The notes below the pieces were generated by a model. That model saw only the letters and a list, made by a program, of their open reading frames with translations, was not told where the DNA came from and did no database searches. From contig JBBKWX010000024.1 of NCBI GenBank assembly GCA_037969175.1, positions 1 to 14,450 of the forward strand: a stretch of 14,450 nucleotides of DNA, read 5' to 3'. The stretch is from JBBKWX01 sp037969175. GTDB lineage: Bacteria; Bacteroidota; Bacteroidia; AKYH767-A; JBBKVM01. The first letter of the stretch is position 1. Each line of letters starts with the position of its first letter. Shown here piece by piece: positions 7,869 through 13,662 of the stretch. Both the position numbers and the translations under genes were made by a program.

Positions 7869-7900
7869 TTTGGTTTATATCATAAACTAGTTTATGTTTG
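7869..7900 (+). promoter_or_regulatory. Bacteroidota promoter (-33 TTTG, -7 TATGTTTG) for the membrane protein / regulator operon
   Basis: TTTG at 7869-7872 and TATGTTTG at 7893-7900 match the Bacteroidota -33 and -7 elements, with a 20-base spacer. Transcription would begin near 7906, about 15 bases before the ATG at 7921. This is the best-formed promoter in the window. Confidence 0.75.
7881..7896. promoter_or_regulatory. Perfect 16-bp palindrome in the promoter, probable operator
   Basis: CATAAACTAGTTTATG is its own reverse complement. It fills the 3' half of the promoter spacer and covers the first half of the -7 box (TATG). A bound dimer there would block RNA polymerase. The obvious candidate binder is the winged-helix protein encoded by the second gene of this operon (8495-8791). 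The palindrome is seen directly; its use as an operator is inferred. Confidence 0.6.
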
Positions 7901-7920
7901 CATTATAAAATTAATCAATC

Positions 7921-8502
7921 ATGGAAAAAGAACTAAATGAACAACAGAGTATCGATATCATCAAAGAGATGATCAATTCTGCCCGAAAAGAAATTAAAGA
8001 AGACGGATTCCTGTATATGTTATGGGGATGGTTAGTATTAGCAGCTGCGCTAGGCGAGTATTTTTTATTAAGATCAGGTTATGCCCAGCATTATATTACA
8101 TGGCCTGTGTTAATGATAGGTGGAGCTATTGTTTCCATCATTTATGGTAAGAATCAGAGCAAGAAAAAAAAGGCTAAGACATTGATAGACCGCTTTATGT
8201 CTTACCTATGGTCTGGATTTGTGATTAGTCTGCTTATTGTTTTATTCTCTATGTCCAGAATTGGGATAGAAGCGGCCTATCCTATTATTTTAATTCTGTA
8301 TGGATTGGGTACTTATGTTTCCGGGGGAGCTTTGAAGTTTACTCCTTTGATAATAGGTGGTATTGCATGCTGGATACTGGCATTGGTCGCATTCTTCAAT
8401 GGATTTGAGATCCAGTTATTGCTTATCTCTGCCGGTATATTAGTGGCTTATATCATTCCGGGTCATTTGTTGCGTTCCAGTTATAATTCTACTCATGTTT
8501 AA
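7921..8502 (+). CDS. Multi-pass membrane protein paired with a winged-helix regulator, function unknown
   Basis: 193 aa. A charged, cytoplasmic-looking amphipathic N-terminus (EKELNEQQSIDIIKEMINSARKEIKEDGF) leads into FLYMLWGWLVL. About six hydrophobic segments follow, at roughly 30-50, 58-75, 95-112, 117-134, 140-160 and 163-181, with a lysine-rich loop (KNQSKKKKAK) after the second. No catalytic motif or transporter signature is visible. The gene sits behind a well-formed promoter containing a palindrome and overlaps the downstream regulator gene by 8 bases (8495-8502). Its product and the regulator are therefore likely made together. I recognise the general arrangement of a small membrane protein followed by a small winged-helix gene as recurrent in Bacteroidota, but know no established function. 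Confidence 0.8.
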   Translation: MEKELNEQQSIDIIKEMINSARKEIKEDGFLYMLWGWLVLAAALGEYFLLRSGYAQHYITWPVLMIGGAIVSIIYGKNQSKKKKAKTLIDRFMSYLWSGFVISLLIVLFSMSRIGIEAAYPIILILYGLGTYVSGGALKFTPLIIGGIACWILALVAFFNGFEIQLLLISAGILVAYIIPGHLLRSSYNSTHV

Positions 8503-8791
8503 GGATCTTGATCCCCTTTTGAATCAACAATTGAGACTATCGGTGATGTCCTTGCTCATTGGTCTGGATGAGGCGGAATTTACACTGTTGAAAGAAAAGA
8601 CAGGCGCCAGTGCAGGCAATTTGAGTGTACAGTTAAGTAAGTTGGAAGAGGCGGGTTATATATCCATAGAAAAAAGTTTTCAGGGGAAATATCCAAAAAC
8701 GACCTGTAAGCTGGCAGCTAAAGGGCAGAAGGCTTTTGAAGTGTATTTTGAGGCTTTGATGTCTTACAAGAAAAAAGCGAATTCTAAATAA
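8495..8791 (+). CDS. Small winged-helix transcriptional regulator (MarR/ArsR-like, HTH_34 type)
   Basis: 98 aa, essentially one winged helix-turn-helix domain. Helices span about 11-22 (QLRLSVMSLLIG) and 26-36 (EAEFTLLKEKTG), then the recognition helix about 40-52 (AGNLSVQLSKLEEAG), then a wing with YISIEKSFQGKYPKTTCKL and a C-terminal helix (KGQKAFEVYFEALMSYKKK) likely used for dimerisation. There is no sensor domain or Cys/His metal cluster; the only cysteine is Cys71. Its start overlaps the upstream membrane-protein gene by 8 bases. Its stop region overlaps the 3' end of kdsA on the other strand by 8 bases. A perfect palindrome in the operon promoter makes autoregulation likely (inference). 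Confidence 0.88.
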   Translation: MFKDLDPLLNQQLRLSVMSLLIGLDEAEFTLLKEKTGASAGNLSVQLSKLEEAGYISIEKSFQGKYPKTTCKLAAKGQKAFEVYFEALMSYKKKANSK

Positions 8792-8799
8792 TCGCTTTT
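8773..8799. terminator. Bidirectional hairpin shared by two overlapping convergent gene ends
   Basis: AAAAGCGA (8773-8780) pairs with TCGCTTTT (8792-8799) around an 11-base loop. Reading +, the stem ends in TTTT then CTTATT; reading -, it ends in six Ts (complement of 8771-8776) then CTTG. The loop holds the stop codons of both genes: TAA (8789-8791, +) for the winged-helix gene and TAG (complement of 8784-8786) for kdsA. This is a plausible shared terminator, weaker than those at 2261 and 12590. On the + strand a second small hairpin follows (CTTAT 8800-8804 / ATAAG 8809-8813, then CTTTTT). Confidence 0.55.
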
Positions 8800-9608
8800 C
8801 TTATTCTGATAAGCTTTTTAAGTAGTGCTTCCAGAGCATCCAGCCTTAGCATGTTTGCACCATCTGAAAGCGCATTTGAAGGGTCCGGGTGGGTTTCAAT
8901 AAAAAGCCCATCCGCACCAACAGCAATAGCAGCTGAGGCAATAGTGTCAATCATATCAGGTCGGCCTCCGGTTACTCCGCTAGGCTGATTTGGTTGTTGC
9001 AAAGAATGTGTAACATCCATTACCACCGGAACCTCAAAAGCTTGCATTTCAGGGATACCTCTATAATCAACAACAAGATCCTGATACCCGAAAGTTGTAC
9101 CGCGTTCAGTTGCCATCACATTGGTATTCCCCGAATCTCTTACTTTTTGAATGGCATGTTCCATGGCAGCGGGTGAAAGAAACTGACCTTTCTTAATGTT
9201 TACATGTTTGCCGGTACCCGCGGCGGCAACAAGCAGTTCTGTTTGCCGGCAAAGAAAAGCAGGGATCTGCAACACATCTACATATTTTGCTGCCATGATC
9301 GCATCTTCGGCGCTATGCACATCCGTCAATACAGGAAGCTTAAAATCTTTTGCTATGCGTGCTAATATATCAAGCCCTTTTTCGTCACCCATACCGGTAA
9401 AAGAATCGATCCTTGATCTATTGGCTTTTCTATACGATGCTTTAAAAATGAATGGGATCTCCAGTTTATCAGATATCTCAGCAACAACCTGCGCTATTCT
9501 TCTGGTCATCTCTTCAGACTCAACGACACAAGGACCGGCGATGAGAAAAAAGTTATCACTTTCACTGAATTTAATATTTGTTATGTTTTTAATGATCTGA
9601 TCTTTCAT
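8784..9608 (-). CDS. kdsA: 3-deoxy-8-phosphooctulonate synthase (KDO-8-phosphate synthase), metal-dependent class
   Basis: 274 aa cytoplasmic enzyme condensing phosphoenolpyruvate with arabinose-5-phosphate to KDO-8-P for the LPS inner core. It is a TIM barrel with FLIAGPCVVES, FKASYRKANRSR (57-66), LPVLTDVHS, IPAFLCRQTELL, NIKKGQFLSP, ATERGTTFGY, VMDVTHSLQQPNQPSG and IETHPDP. Cys27, His201, Glu238 and Asp249 sit at a constant offset of 16 from the four metal ligands of the Aquifex enzyme as I recall them (Cys11, His185, Glu222, Asp233). This indicates the metal-dependent class rather than the E. coli-type class, which has Asn in place of the Cys. The gene lies 36 bases downstream of rarA on the same strand but has its own -7 box immediately before the ATG. 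No other KDO genes are adjacent. Confidence 0.97.
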   Translation of the reverse strand: MKDQIIKNITNIKFSESDNFFLIAGPCVVESEEMTRRIAQVVAEISDKLEIPFIFKASYRKANRSRIDSFTGMGDEKGLDILARIAKDFKLPVLTDVHSAEDAIMAAKYVDVLQIPAFLCRQTELLVAAAGTGKHVNIKKGQFLSPAAMEHAIQKVRDSGNTNVMATERGTTFGYQDLVVDYRGIPEMQAFEVPVVMDVTHSLQQPNQPSGVTGGRPDMIDTIASAAIAVGADGLFIETHPDPSNALSDGANMLRLDALEALLKKLIRIRKAII

Positions 9609-9612
9609 TGTG

Positions 9613-9620
9613 CAAAGATA
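9613..9620 (-). promoter_or_regulatory. Bacteroidota -7 promoter box directly upstream of kdsA
   Basis: On the minus strand TATCTTTG (complement of 9613-9620) matches TAnnTTTG exactly and ends only four bases before the kdsA ATG (9608-9606). With the usual 5-6 base distance from box to start site, transcription would begin at or next to the A of the ATG, giving a leaderless message. A -33 element is not clear; the nearest TTG (complement of 9646-9648) is 25 bases upstream. Confidence 0.55.
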
Positions 9621-9644
9621 TTCTTTCTTGAGATTGTTAATTTA

Positions 9645-10922
9645 TCAATAACCGTACTTATCTCCCCAAAGTTTTTTTAATCTGTCACGCATCTCTTGTT
9701 CACGCGCATTCACTCCCGGTTCAAAAAATCTTCTTCCGATCAATTGATCAGGCATAAATTCTTGTCCTGAAAAATTTGCAGGATTACTATGGTCATATGC
9801 ATAATTCTTTCCATAATTAAGGTCCTTCATCAACTTTGTAGGAGCATTGCGAATATGCAAAGGAACCGGCAGATCGCCCGTCTGTCGGACCATAGCCAAT
9901 GCAGCATCGATGCCCAGATAGGCAGCATTACTTTTAGGTGAAGCAGCTAAATAGGTAACACATTGTGCAAGAATAATTCTTGATTCAGGATAGCCAATGG
10001 TATGAACAGCCTGAAATGTATTGTTAGCGATGACCAATGCTGTTGGATTGGCATTGCCTATATCTTCAGAGGATAGGATCAATAATCTTCTGGCAATAAA
10101 CTTCAGGTCTTCACCACTTTCGATCATTCTTGCCAACCAATACAAAGCAGCATTAGGATCTGAACCGCGTATGCTTTTTATGAAAGCTGAAATTATATCA
10201 TAATGCATTTCTCCACCTTTGTCATATCGACTTAGATTTCGCTGTACAACTTCCAGTACTTTCTCATCTGTAATGCTCAACTCCTGATCCGGAAAAGCAT
10301 CACTTACAAGTTCAAGTGCATTCAATAATTTACGGGCATCTCCACCTGAAACCCGTATCAAAGCAGCAGTTTCATTCAATGTTATCTTTCTTTTGGAAAG
10401 AACTTCATCATGCAACAATGCATTTTGAAGGATATTTATTAGCTCATCTTCAGTAAGATTCTTCAGAATGTAAACCTGTGTTCTTGAAAGCAAAGCCGAG
10501 ATCACTTCGAATGAGGGATTCTCAGTTGTAGCTCCAATAAGTGTTACTATTCCTTTCTCAACTGCACCCAACAACGAGTCCTGTTGCGACTTGCTGAATC
10601 TGTGGATCTCATCAATAAACAGGATGGCACCGGAGTCTGATTTGTCTGCAGTGTCGATCACGGCTCTCACTTCTTTTACTCCGCTGGAAACTGCACTCAA
10701 TGTATAGAATGGCAAGTTTAAATTCTCAGAGATGAGCGATGCCAGCGTGGTTTTGCCAACACCCGGCGGGCCCCACAATATCATAGATGGGATCTTGCCC
10801 GATTGAATTGCATTCCTCAGCACAGCATTTTCCCCAACAAGATGTTTTTGTCCAACATATTGATCCAGGTTATGTGGCCGCATACGTTGAGCAAGTGGAA
10901 TGTTTTGGGGCTGCACGGACAA
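9645..10922 (-). CDS. rarA: Replication-associated recombination protein RarA (MgsA), AAA+ ATPase
   Basis: 425 aa AAA+ ATPase related to clamp-loader subunits and to eukaryotic WRNIP1. It acts at stalled replication forks and interacts with SSB. Motifs: PLAQRMRPHNLDQYVGQKHL at the N-terminus, Walker A GPPGVGKTT (51-59), Walker B LFIDEIHRF (101-109), sensor-1 GATTENPSF (130-138), arginine finger in LLSR (Arg147), and the C-terminal tetramerisation domain with IRGSDPNAALYWLARM, IARRLLILSSEDIGNANP and LPVPLHIRNAPTKLM. The frame has no ATG at its 5' end. TTG at 10922 or GTG at 10916 are the plausible starts; the first ATG is residue 14, within the conserved RMRP segment, and is too late. It is divergent from the DUF922-like gene, with only 47 bases between. 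Confidence 0.97.
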   Translation of the reverse strand: MSVQPQNIPLAQRMRPHNLDQYVGQKHLVGENAVLRNAIQSGKIPSMILWGPPGVGKTTLASLISENLNLPFYTLSAVSSGVKEVRAVIDTADKSDSGAILFIDEIHRFSKSQQDSLLGAVEKGIVTLIGATTENPSFEVISALLSRTQVYILKNLTEDELINILQNALLHDEVLSKRKITLNETAALIRVSGGDARKLLNALELVSDAFPDQELSITDEKVLEVVQRNLSRYDKGGEMHYDIISAFIKSIRGSDPNAALYWLARMIESGEDLKFIARRLLILSSEDIGNANPTALVIANNTFQAVHTIGYPESRIILAQCVTYLAASPKSNAAYLGIDAALAMVRQTGDLPVPLHIRNAPTKLMKDLNYGKNYAYDHSNPANFSGQEFMPDQLIGRRFFEPGVNAREQEMRDRLKKLWGDKYGY

Positions 10923-10937
10923 GAATTTTAAATAAAT

Positions 10938-10945
10938 TACGTTTC
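10938..10945 (+). promoter_or_regulatory. Possible -7 box for the DUF922-like gene
   Basis: TACGTTTC differs from TAnnTTTG only in its last base and lies 24 bases before the ATG at 10970, in the 47-base gap between divergent genes. No matching -33 element is evident, so this is a weak call. Confidence 0.3.
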
Positions 10946-10969
10946 GGTAAAGTTATACAATACTTATTG

Positions 10970-11530
10970 ATGAAGAGATTCTATTTGATCATTACACTGA
11001 TAACCGTTTCATGCCTGAGTGCTTATTCTCAGGATAGGTCATGTGACAGTTGGAGTGCAGACAGGAAATTAAACTGGAGCGAGTTTAAGGCTAAGCCCAA
11101 TAAGAATTTAGCCAGCTGGGCAAATACAGCTTGTGCGATAGGGTATAGCTTCGAAGGAAATAATGACAGTGCTTTTTTCAAGGTAGAATGTTGTTTCGAA
11201 TCGGAGCTTTCCTGGGTGAAGGAAAACCCAACAGATTTGTTGTTACGCCATGAGCAAGCTCATTTTGATCTTGCCGAAGTGTATGCAAGAGAATTACGAA
11301 AAAAATTGAGCACTACTCATTTGGTTTTTACAGAAGCCAGCAGGCATGTGCCATTGATCTATAAAGGAATCATGAAGGAATATAATGATGAACAAAAACG
11401 TTATGATAAAGAGACGGATCATAGCAGAGAAGAAGTACAACAAAAATCCTGGGAGAAACAGATCAGTTCAAGACTGAGATCTCTGGAAATGTATGCTGAT
11501 CAGAATGTACGGAGGAAATGGAATAAATGA
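10970..11530 (+). CDS. Secreted DUF922-type putative zinc-dependent protease
   Basis: 186 aa, from ATG at 10970. The frame is open further upstream (to 10787), but that part runs antisense to conserved rarA sequence and is not a signal peptide. Residues 1-20 (MKRFYLIITLITVSCLSAYS) form a good signal peptide, cleaved near Ser20; Cys15 gives a poor lipobox. The mature part has LNWSEFKAKP (34-43), a central segment with FFKVECCFESELSWVKE, and HEQAHFD at 94-100, an HExxH zinc site with Glu103 (DLAE) as a possible third ligand. This matches the DUF922 pattern (predicted secreted Zn-dependent protease), where HEQxHFD is conserved. The C-terminal 60 residues are highly charged and helical. Proteolytic activity and substrate are unproven. 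Confidence 0.75.
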   Translation: MKRFYLIITLITVSCLSAYSQDRSCDSWSADRKLNWSEFKAKPNKNLASWANTACAIGYSFEGNNDSAFFKVECCFESELSWVKENPTDLLLRHEQAHFDLAEVYARELRKKLSTTHLVFTEASRHVPLIYKGIMKEYNDEQKRYDKETDHSREEVQQKSWEKQISSRLRSLEMYADQNVRRKWNK

Positions 11531-11628
11531 GTTTAACATATCCAATAATTACTTTAAAATTTGTTATCCTAAAAATGGGATTGATATTGAGCTACACCTA
11601 ATTGATTTACAGTTTATTATAAGCTCGC

Positions 11629-11659
11629 TTGTAATTAACAAAAAAAATCGCTATATTAT
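11629..11659 (+). promoter_or_regulatory. Candidate rpoD promoter
   Basis: TTG (11629-11631) and TATATTAT (11652-11659) are separated by 20 bases, the usual Bacteroidota spacing. The second element keeps TA and the next TT of TAnnTTTG but has AT in place of TG. It lies about 43 bases before the rpoD ATG, in a 171-base intergenic gap that is otherwise AT-rich. Confidence 0.4.
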
Positions 11660-11670
11660 GACAATTAGCG
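11649..11670. repeat. Imperfect dyad over the presumed rpoD -7 region
   Basis: CGCTA-T-ATT (11649-11657, one bulged T) can pair with AATTAGCG (11663-11670) around an ATGAC loop. It overlaps the candidate -7 element and is not followed by a T run, so it does not look like a terminator. It could be a regulatory site or chance in AT-rich DNA. Confidence 0.3.
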
Positions 11671-11701
11671 GATTTCTCACCAAACATTCCAATTAAAACA
11701 T

Positions 11702-12565
11702 ATGAGACAACTTAAGATAACCAAGTCGATTACAAATCGTGACACTGCATCAGTGGAGAAGTATCTGACCGAAATTGCCAGGGAAGAAATGATCACTCCT
11801 GATATGGAAGTTAAGTTGGCTAAAAGAATTAGGAATGGTGATGAAGTAGCGTTAAAAAAATTAGTTAATGCAAATCTTCGCTTTGTAGTTTCTGTTTCAA
11901 AACAGTATCAGGGTCAGGGTTTAAGTCTGCCTGATCTTATCAATGAAGGTAATTTAGGACTTATAAAAGCCGCACAACGCTTTGATGAAACGCGAGGCTT
12001 TAAATTTATATCATACGCTGTTTGGTGGATTCGCCAAAGTATTATGCAGGCTCTAGCTGAACAAAGCAGAACTGTGAGATTGCCGTTGAATAAGATTGGA
12101 GATCTGAGTAAGATCAGAAAAGCAAGTTCGAAGTTGGAGCAAAAATTTGAAAGAGATCCAAGTGCTTCTGAAATTTCTGAAGTTCTGGAACTAAGTAAAA
12201 AGCATATTACAGATACCTTGCGTGTTTCAGGAAGACCAATTTCTGTTGACGCTCCTTTTGTAGATGGTGAAGCATTTACTATGCTCGATGTAATGGTAAA
12301 TGATGATTCGCCAAGAGCAGACAGTGGTTTAATGCAAGAAAGTCTGCACAATGAAATAAACAGATCTCTTGCAACACTTAGTCCGAGAGAGAGTGATATA
12401 ATCAAGCTGTTTTTTGGAATAGGATATCAGCATAACTATACTTTAGAAGAAATTGGTGCAAAGTATAGTGTAACAAGAGAAAGAGTAAGACAAATTAAAG
12501 ATAAAGCAATCAGAAGACTGAAGCATCGCTCTAGAAGCAAGTTGCTCAGATCTTATCTGGGGTAA
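11702..12565 (+). CDS. rpoD: Primary RNA polymerase sigma factor, Bacteroidota short form
   Basis: 287 aa sigma-70 family primary factor that directs RNA polymerase to housekeeping promoters. Region 1.1 is absent, as is normal in this phylum. Region 1.2 spans about 14-47 (ASVEKYLTEIAREEMITPDMEVKLAKRI in two parts). Region 2 has ANLRFVVSVSKQYQGQGL, DLINEGNLGLIKAAQRFD and the -10-type recognition helix RGFKFISYAVWWIRQSI (98-114). Region 3 runs from RTVRLPLNKIGDL to about residue 205. Region 4 ends with the helix-turn-helix TLEEIGAKYSVTRERVRQIKDKAIRRL (247-273). This protein should read the TAnnTTTG elements seen elsewhere in the window. It is monocistronic: intergenic gap before, terminator after. 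Confidence 0.97.
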   Translation: MRQLKITKSITNRDTASVEKYLTEIAREEMITPDMEVKLAKRIRNGDEVALKKLVNANLRFVVSVSKQYQGQGLSLPDLINEGNLGLIKAAQRFDETRGFKFISYAVWWIRQSIMQALAEQSRTVRLPLNKIGDLSKIRKASSKLEQKFERDPSASEISEVLELSKKHITDTLRVSGRPISVDAPFVDGEAFTMLDVMVNDDSPRADSGLMQESLHNEINRSLATLSPRESDIIKLFFGIGYQHNYTLEEIGAKYSVTRERVRQIKDKAIRRLKHRSRSKLLRSYLG

Positions 12566-12589
12566 TCTGCTTTATTCCTATTTTTATAG

Positions 12590-12621
12590 CCGCATTCTAT
12601 TTTTGAATGCGGTTTTTTTTT
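12590..12621 (+). terminator. Rho-independent terminator after rpoD
   Basis: CCGCATTC (12590-12597) pairs perfectly with GAATGCGG (12605-12612) around a seven-base loop, followed by nine Ts (12613-12621). It lies 24 bases after the rpoD stop. Confidence 0.93.
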
Positions 12622-12652
12622 GAAACTATTCATCGTGTTAATGAAATATTAA

Positions 12653-13075
12653 ATGACCAGATCATTGATCATATTACGTGGATTACCCGGTAGCGGAAAA
12701 ACAAGTCTGGCAAAAATCCTGAGCGAAGGAGGGAAGTATCCCATTTTTTCAATAGATGATTATTTCACCAATGAAAAAACCGGCGAATATATTTTTGATC
12801 ATTCAAAGAATTATTTAGCGTATGCACAATGCGAAGAAAGAACGATAGCCGCAATGGGAAAAAGTGTAGAAAAGATCTTTCTGCACAACTGCTTTACGCT
12901 AGAATGGGAGATGGAATCTTATTTTAAAAAAGCTCGGGAATATGAATACGTTGTTTATGTATTGACGGTTGAAAACAGACACTCCGGTCGGAATCAACAT
13001 CTAATTTCATATGAGCAAATCCATAAAATGGCTGCAAAATATAAAGTGATACTTATTCCCGAGCTTAACGAATAA
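12653..13075 (+). CDS. P-loop kinase-like protein of the N4BP2 / polynucleotide-kinase type
   Basis: 140 aa, a single P-loop NTPase domain. Walker A is GLPGSGKT at 10-17, followed by FSIDDYFTNEKTGEYIFDHSK (32-52; Asp35/Asp36 in the position of the acceptor-site acid) and VEKIFLHNCFTLEWEMESYF (72-91), then VYVLTVENRHSGRNQH (101-116), whose Arg109 and Arg113 may form the lid. This pattern closely recalls the kinase domain of eukaryotic N4BP2 and related bacterial proteins in the AAA_33/zeta-toxin-like group, which phosphorylate nucleic-acid ends or small molecules. The substrate here is unknown. There is no toxin-antitoxin partner and no phosphatase or ligase domain alongside. The ATG at 12653 follows the rpoD terminator by 31 bases, and no clear promoter was found. 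Confidence 0.8.
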   Translation: MTRSLIILRGLPGSGKTSLAKILSEGGKYPIFSIDDYFTNEKTGEYIFDHSKNYLAYAQCEERTIAAMGKSVEKIFLHNCFTLEWEMESYFKKAREYEYVVYVLTVENRHSGRNQHLISYEQIHKMAAKYKVILIPELNE

Positions 13076-13100
13076 AAAGTCAAGCTTTTTTTAGCTTAAC
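13069..13100 (-). terminator. Intrinsic terminator for the alpha/beta-barrel protein gene
   Basis: On the minus strand GTTAAGCT (13100-13093) and AGCTTGAC (13086-13079) form an eight-pair stem with one G-U wobble and an A6 loop, followed by TTTTTATT (13078-13071). The gene's TAA stop (13098-13096) lies in the first arm. Reading + the stem has no T run after it, so it seems to serve the minus strand only. Confidence 0.6.
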
Positions 13101-13365
13101 AATCTTCACAAAGTTGAATCTGGGGTTGGCCAATAACTCCGGCTTTTTCCATGGTCATTTTTAATTCAGGCGAGTTGATGAATTTTTGAGCTGCTTCATA
13201 ATCCGAAATTCCCGCTACCACTGTGATATGATTCTTGTCATTCTTGTCTCGCAGAATATTTTCAATTCTTACATTAAACTTTTTGCGAGTTTCATCATCC
13301 TTGTCAAACTCTTTTCTCCAAGATGTGTAATCTTTGACCTGATGGTCAACTACTAAATGTTTCAT
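13096..13365 (-). CDS. Small dimeric alpha/beta-barrel (ABM-like) protein, function unknown
   Basis: 89 aa, no signal peptide, probably cytoplasmic. The layout is beta-alpha-beta-beta-alpha-beta. It opens with KHLVVDHQVKDYTSWRKEFDKDDETRKKF, then a strand around RIENILRDKNDKNHITVVAGI, then a helix with DYEAAQKFINSPELKMTMEKAG and a last strand with GQPQIQLCEDC. This is the ferredoxin-like fold of the antibiotic-biosynthesis-monooxygenase superfamily; related one-domain proteins often carry the same DYxxWxxxFD and SPELKxxMxxAGV patterns. There are no clear haem or catalytic residues. The C-terminal Cys-Glu-Asp-Cys is unusual and could bind metal or form a redox pair. It converges on the N4BP2-like gene and has its own terminator. 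Fold call is moderate; function unknown. Confidence 0.7.
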   Translation of the reverse strand: MKHLVVDHQVKDYTSWRKEFDKDDETRKKFNVRIENILRDKNDKNHITVVAGISDYEAAQKFINSPELKMTMEKAGVIGQPQIQLCEDC

Positions 13366-13662
13366 TTGATTATAATTTAAAGATTAATACTACATCTGAA
13401 ATTACTACCGAAAGAATGCGAAAAAAAGTTTTCTATGTCATTTTTTGATCTTGAAGACATAAAGCAGCGTTTTATTTTTTATTTGTGTTTAGCGTCAATC
13501 GGTTGTACATTCATGGGTAATACTGTTAATTATAATTTTTAATGATCAGGTGAATATCCCAGTTTGACTTATCAGAAAGATTCATAGTGAAGTAATAATG
13601 CAAGTATCTTTTTTGATTTGATAAAATCTGTGATAATTATTTTTTATTGTAAAAATTAAACT
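13366..13662. other. Divergent intergenic region, 297 bases, no gene recognised
   Basis: An AT-rich stretch between two divergent genes; it should hold both promoters. On the + side, TTTG (13617-13620) and TATTTTTT (13638-13645) have a 17-base spacer and one mismatch in the -7 box, a weak candidate for the FAD-oxidoreductase gene. TATCTTTT at 13605-13612 is another one-mismatch box. A 35-codon open frame (ATG 13435 to TAA 13542) has no supporting signal. No structured RNA, repeat or terminator was seen. Confidence 0.4.

Noticed and set aside
9196..9600. 134-codon open frame antisense to kdsA
   Set aside because: Shadow of the conserved kdsA frame; no signal or domain of its own.
10787..10969. 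Upstream extension of the DUF922-like reading frame (61 extra codons)
   Set aside because: It runs antisense to conserved rarA sequence and would bury a good signal peptide; ATG 10970 is the natural start.
11493..11696. 67-codon open frame between the DUF922-like gene and rpoD
   Set aside because: It starts inside the previous gene in another frame, its composition matches AT-rich intergenic DNA, and no domain pattern is visible.
11914..12405. Long open frame antisense to rpoD
   Set aside because: Shadow of the rpoD coding frame; no domain pattern and rpoD is certain.
12653..13365. Toxin-antitoxin reading of the P-loop kinase and the small opposite-strand protein
   Set aside because: The genes converge rather than form an operon, the small protein looks like an ABM-fold enzyme rather than an antitoxin, and the kinase resembles N4BP2 more than zeta toxin.
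13435..13542. 35-codon open frame in the divergent intergenic region
   Set aside because: No promoter, ribosome site or recognisable peptide pattern; expected by chance in 297 AT-rich bases.
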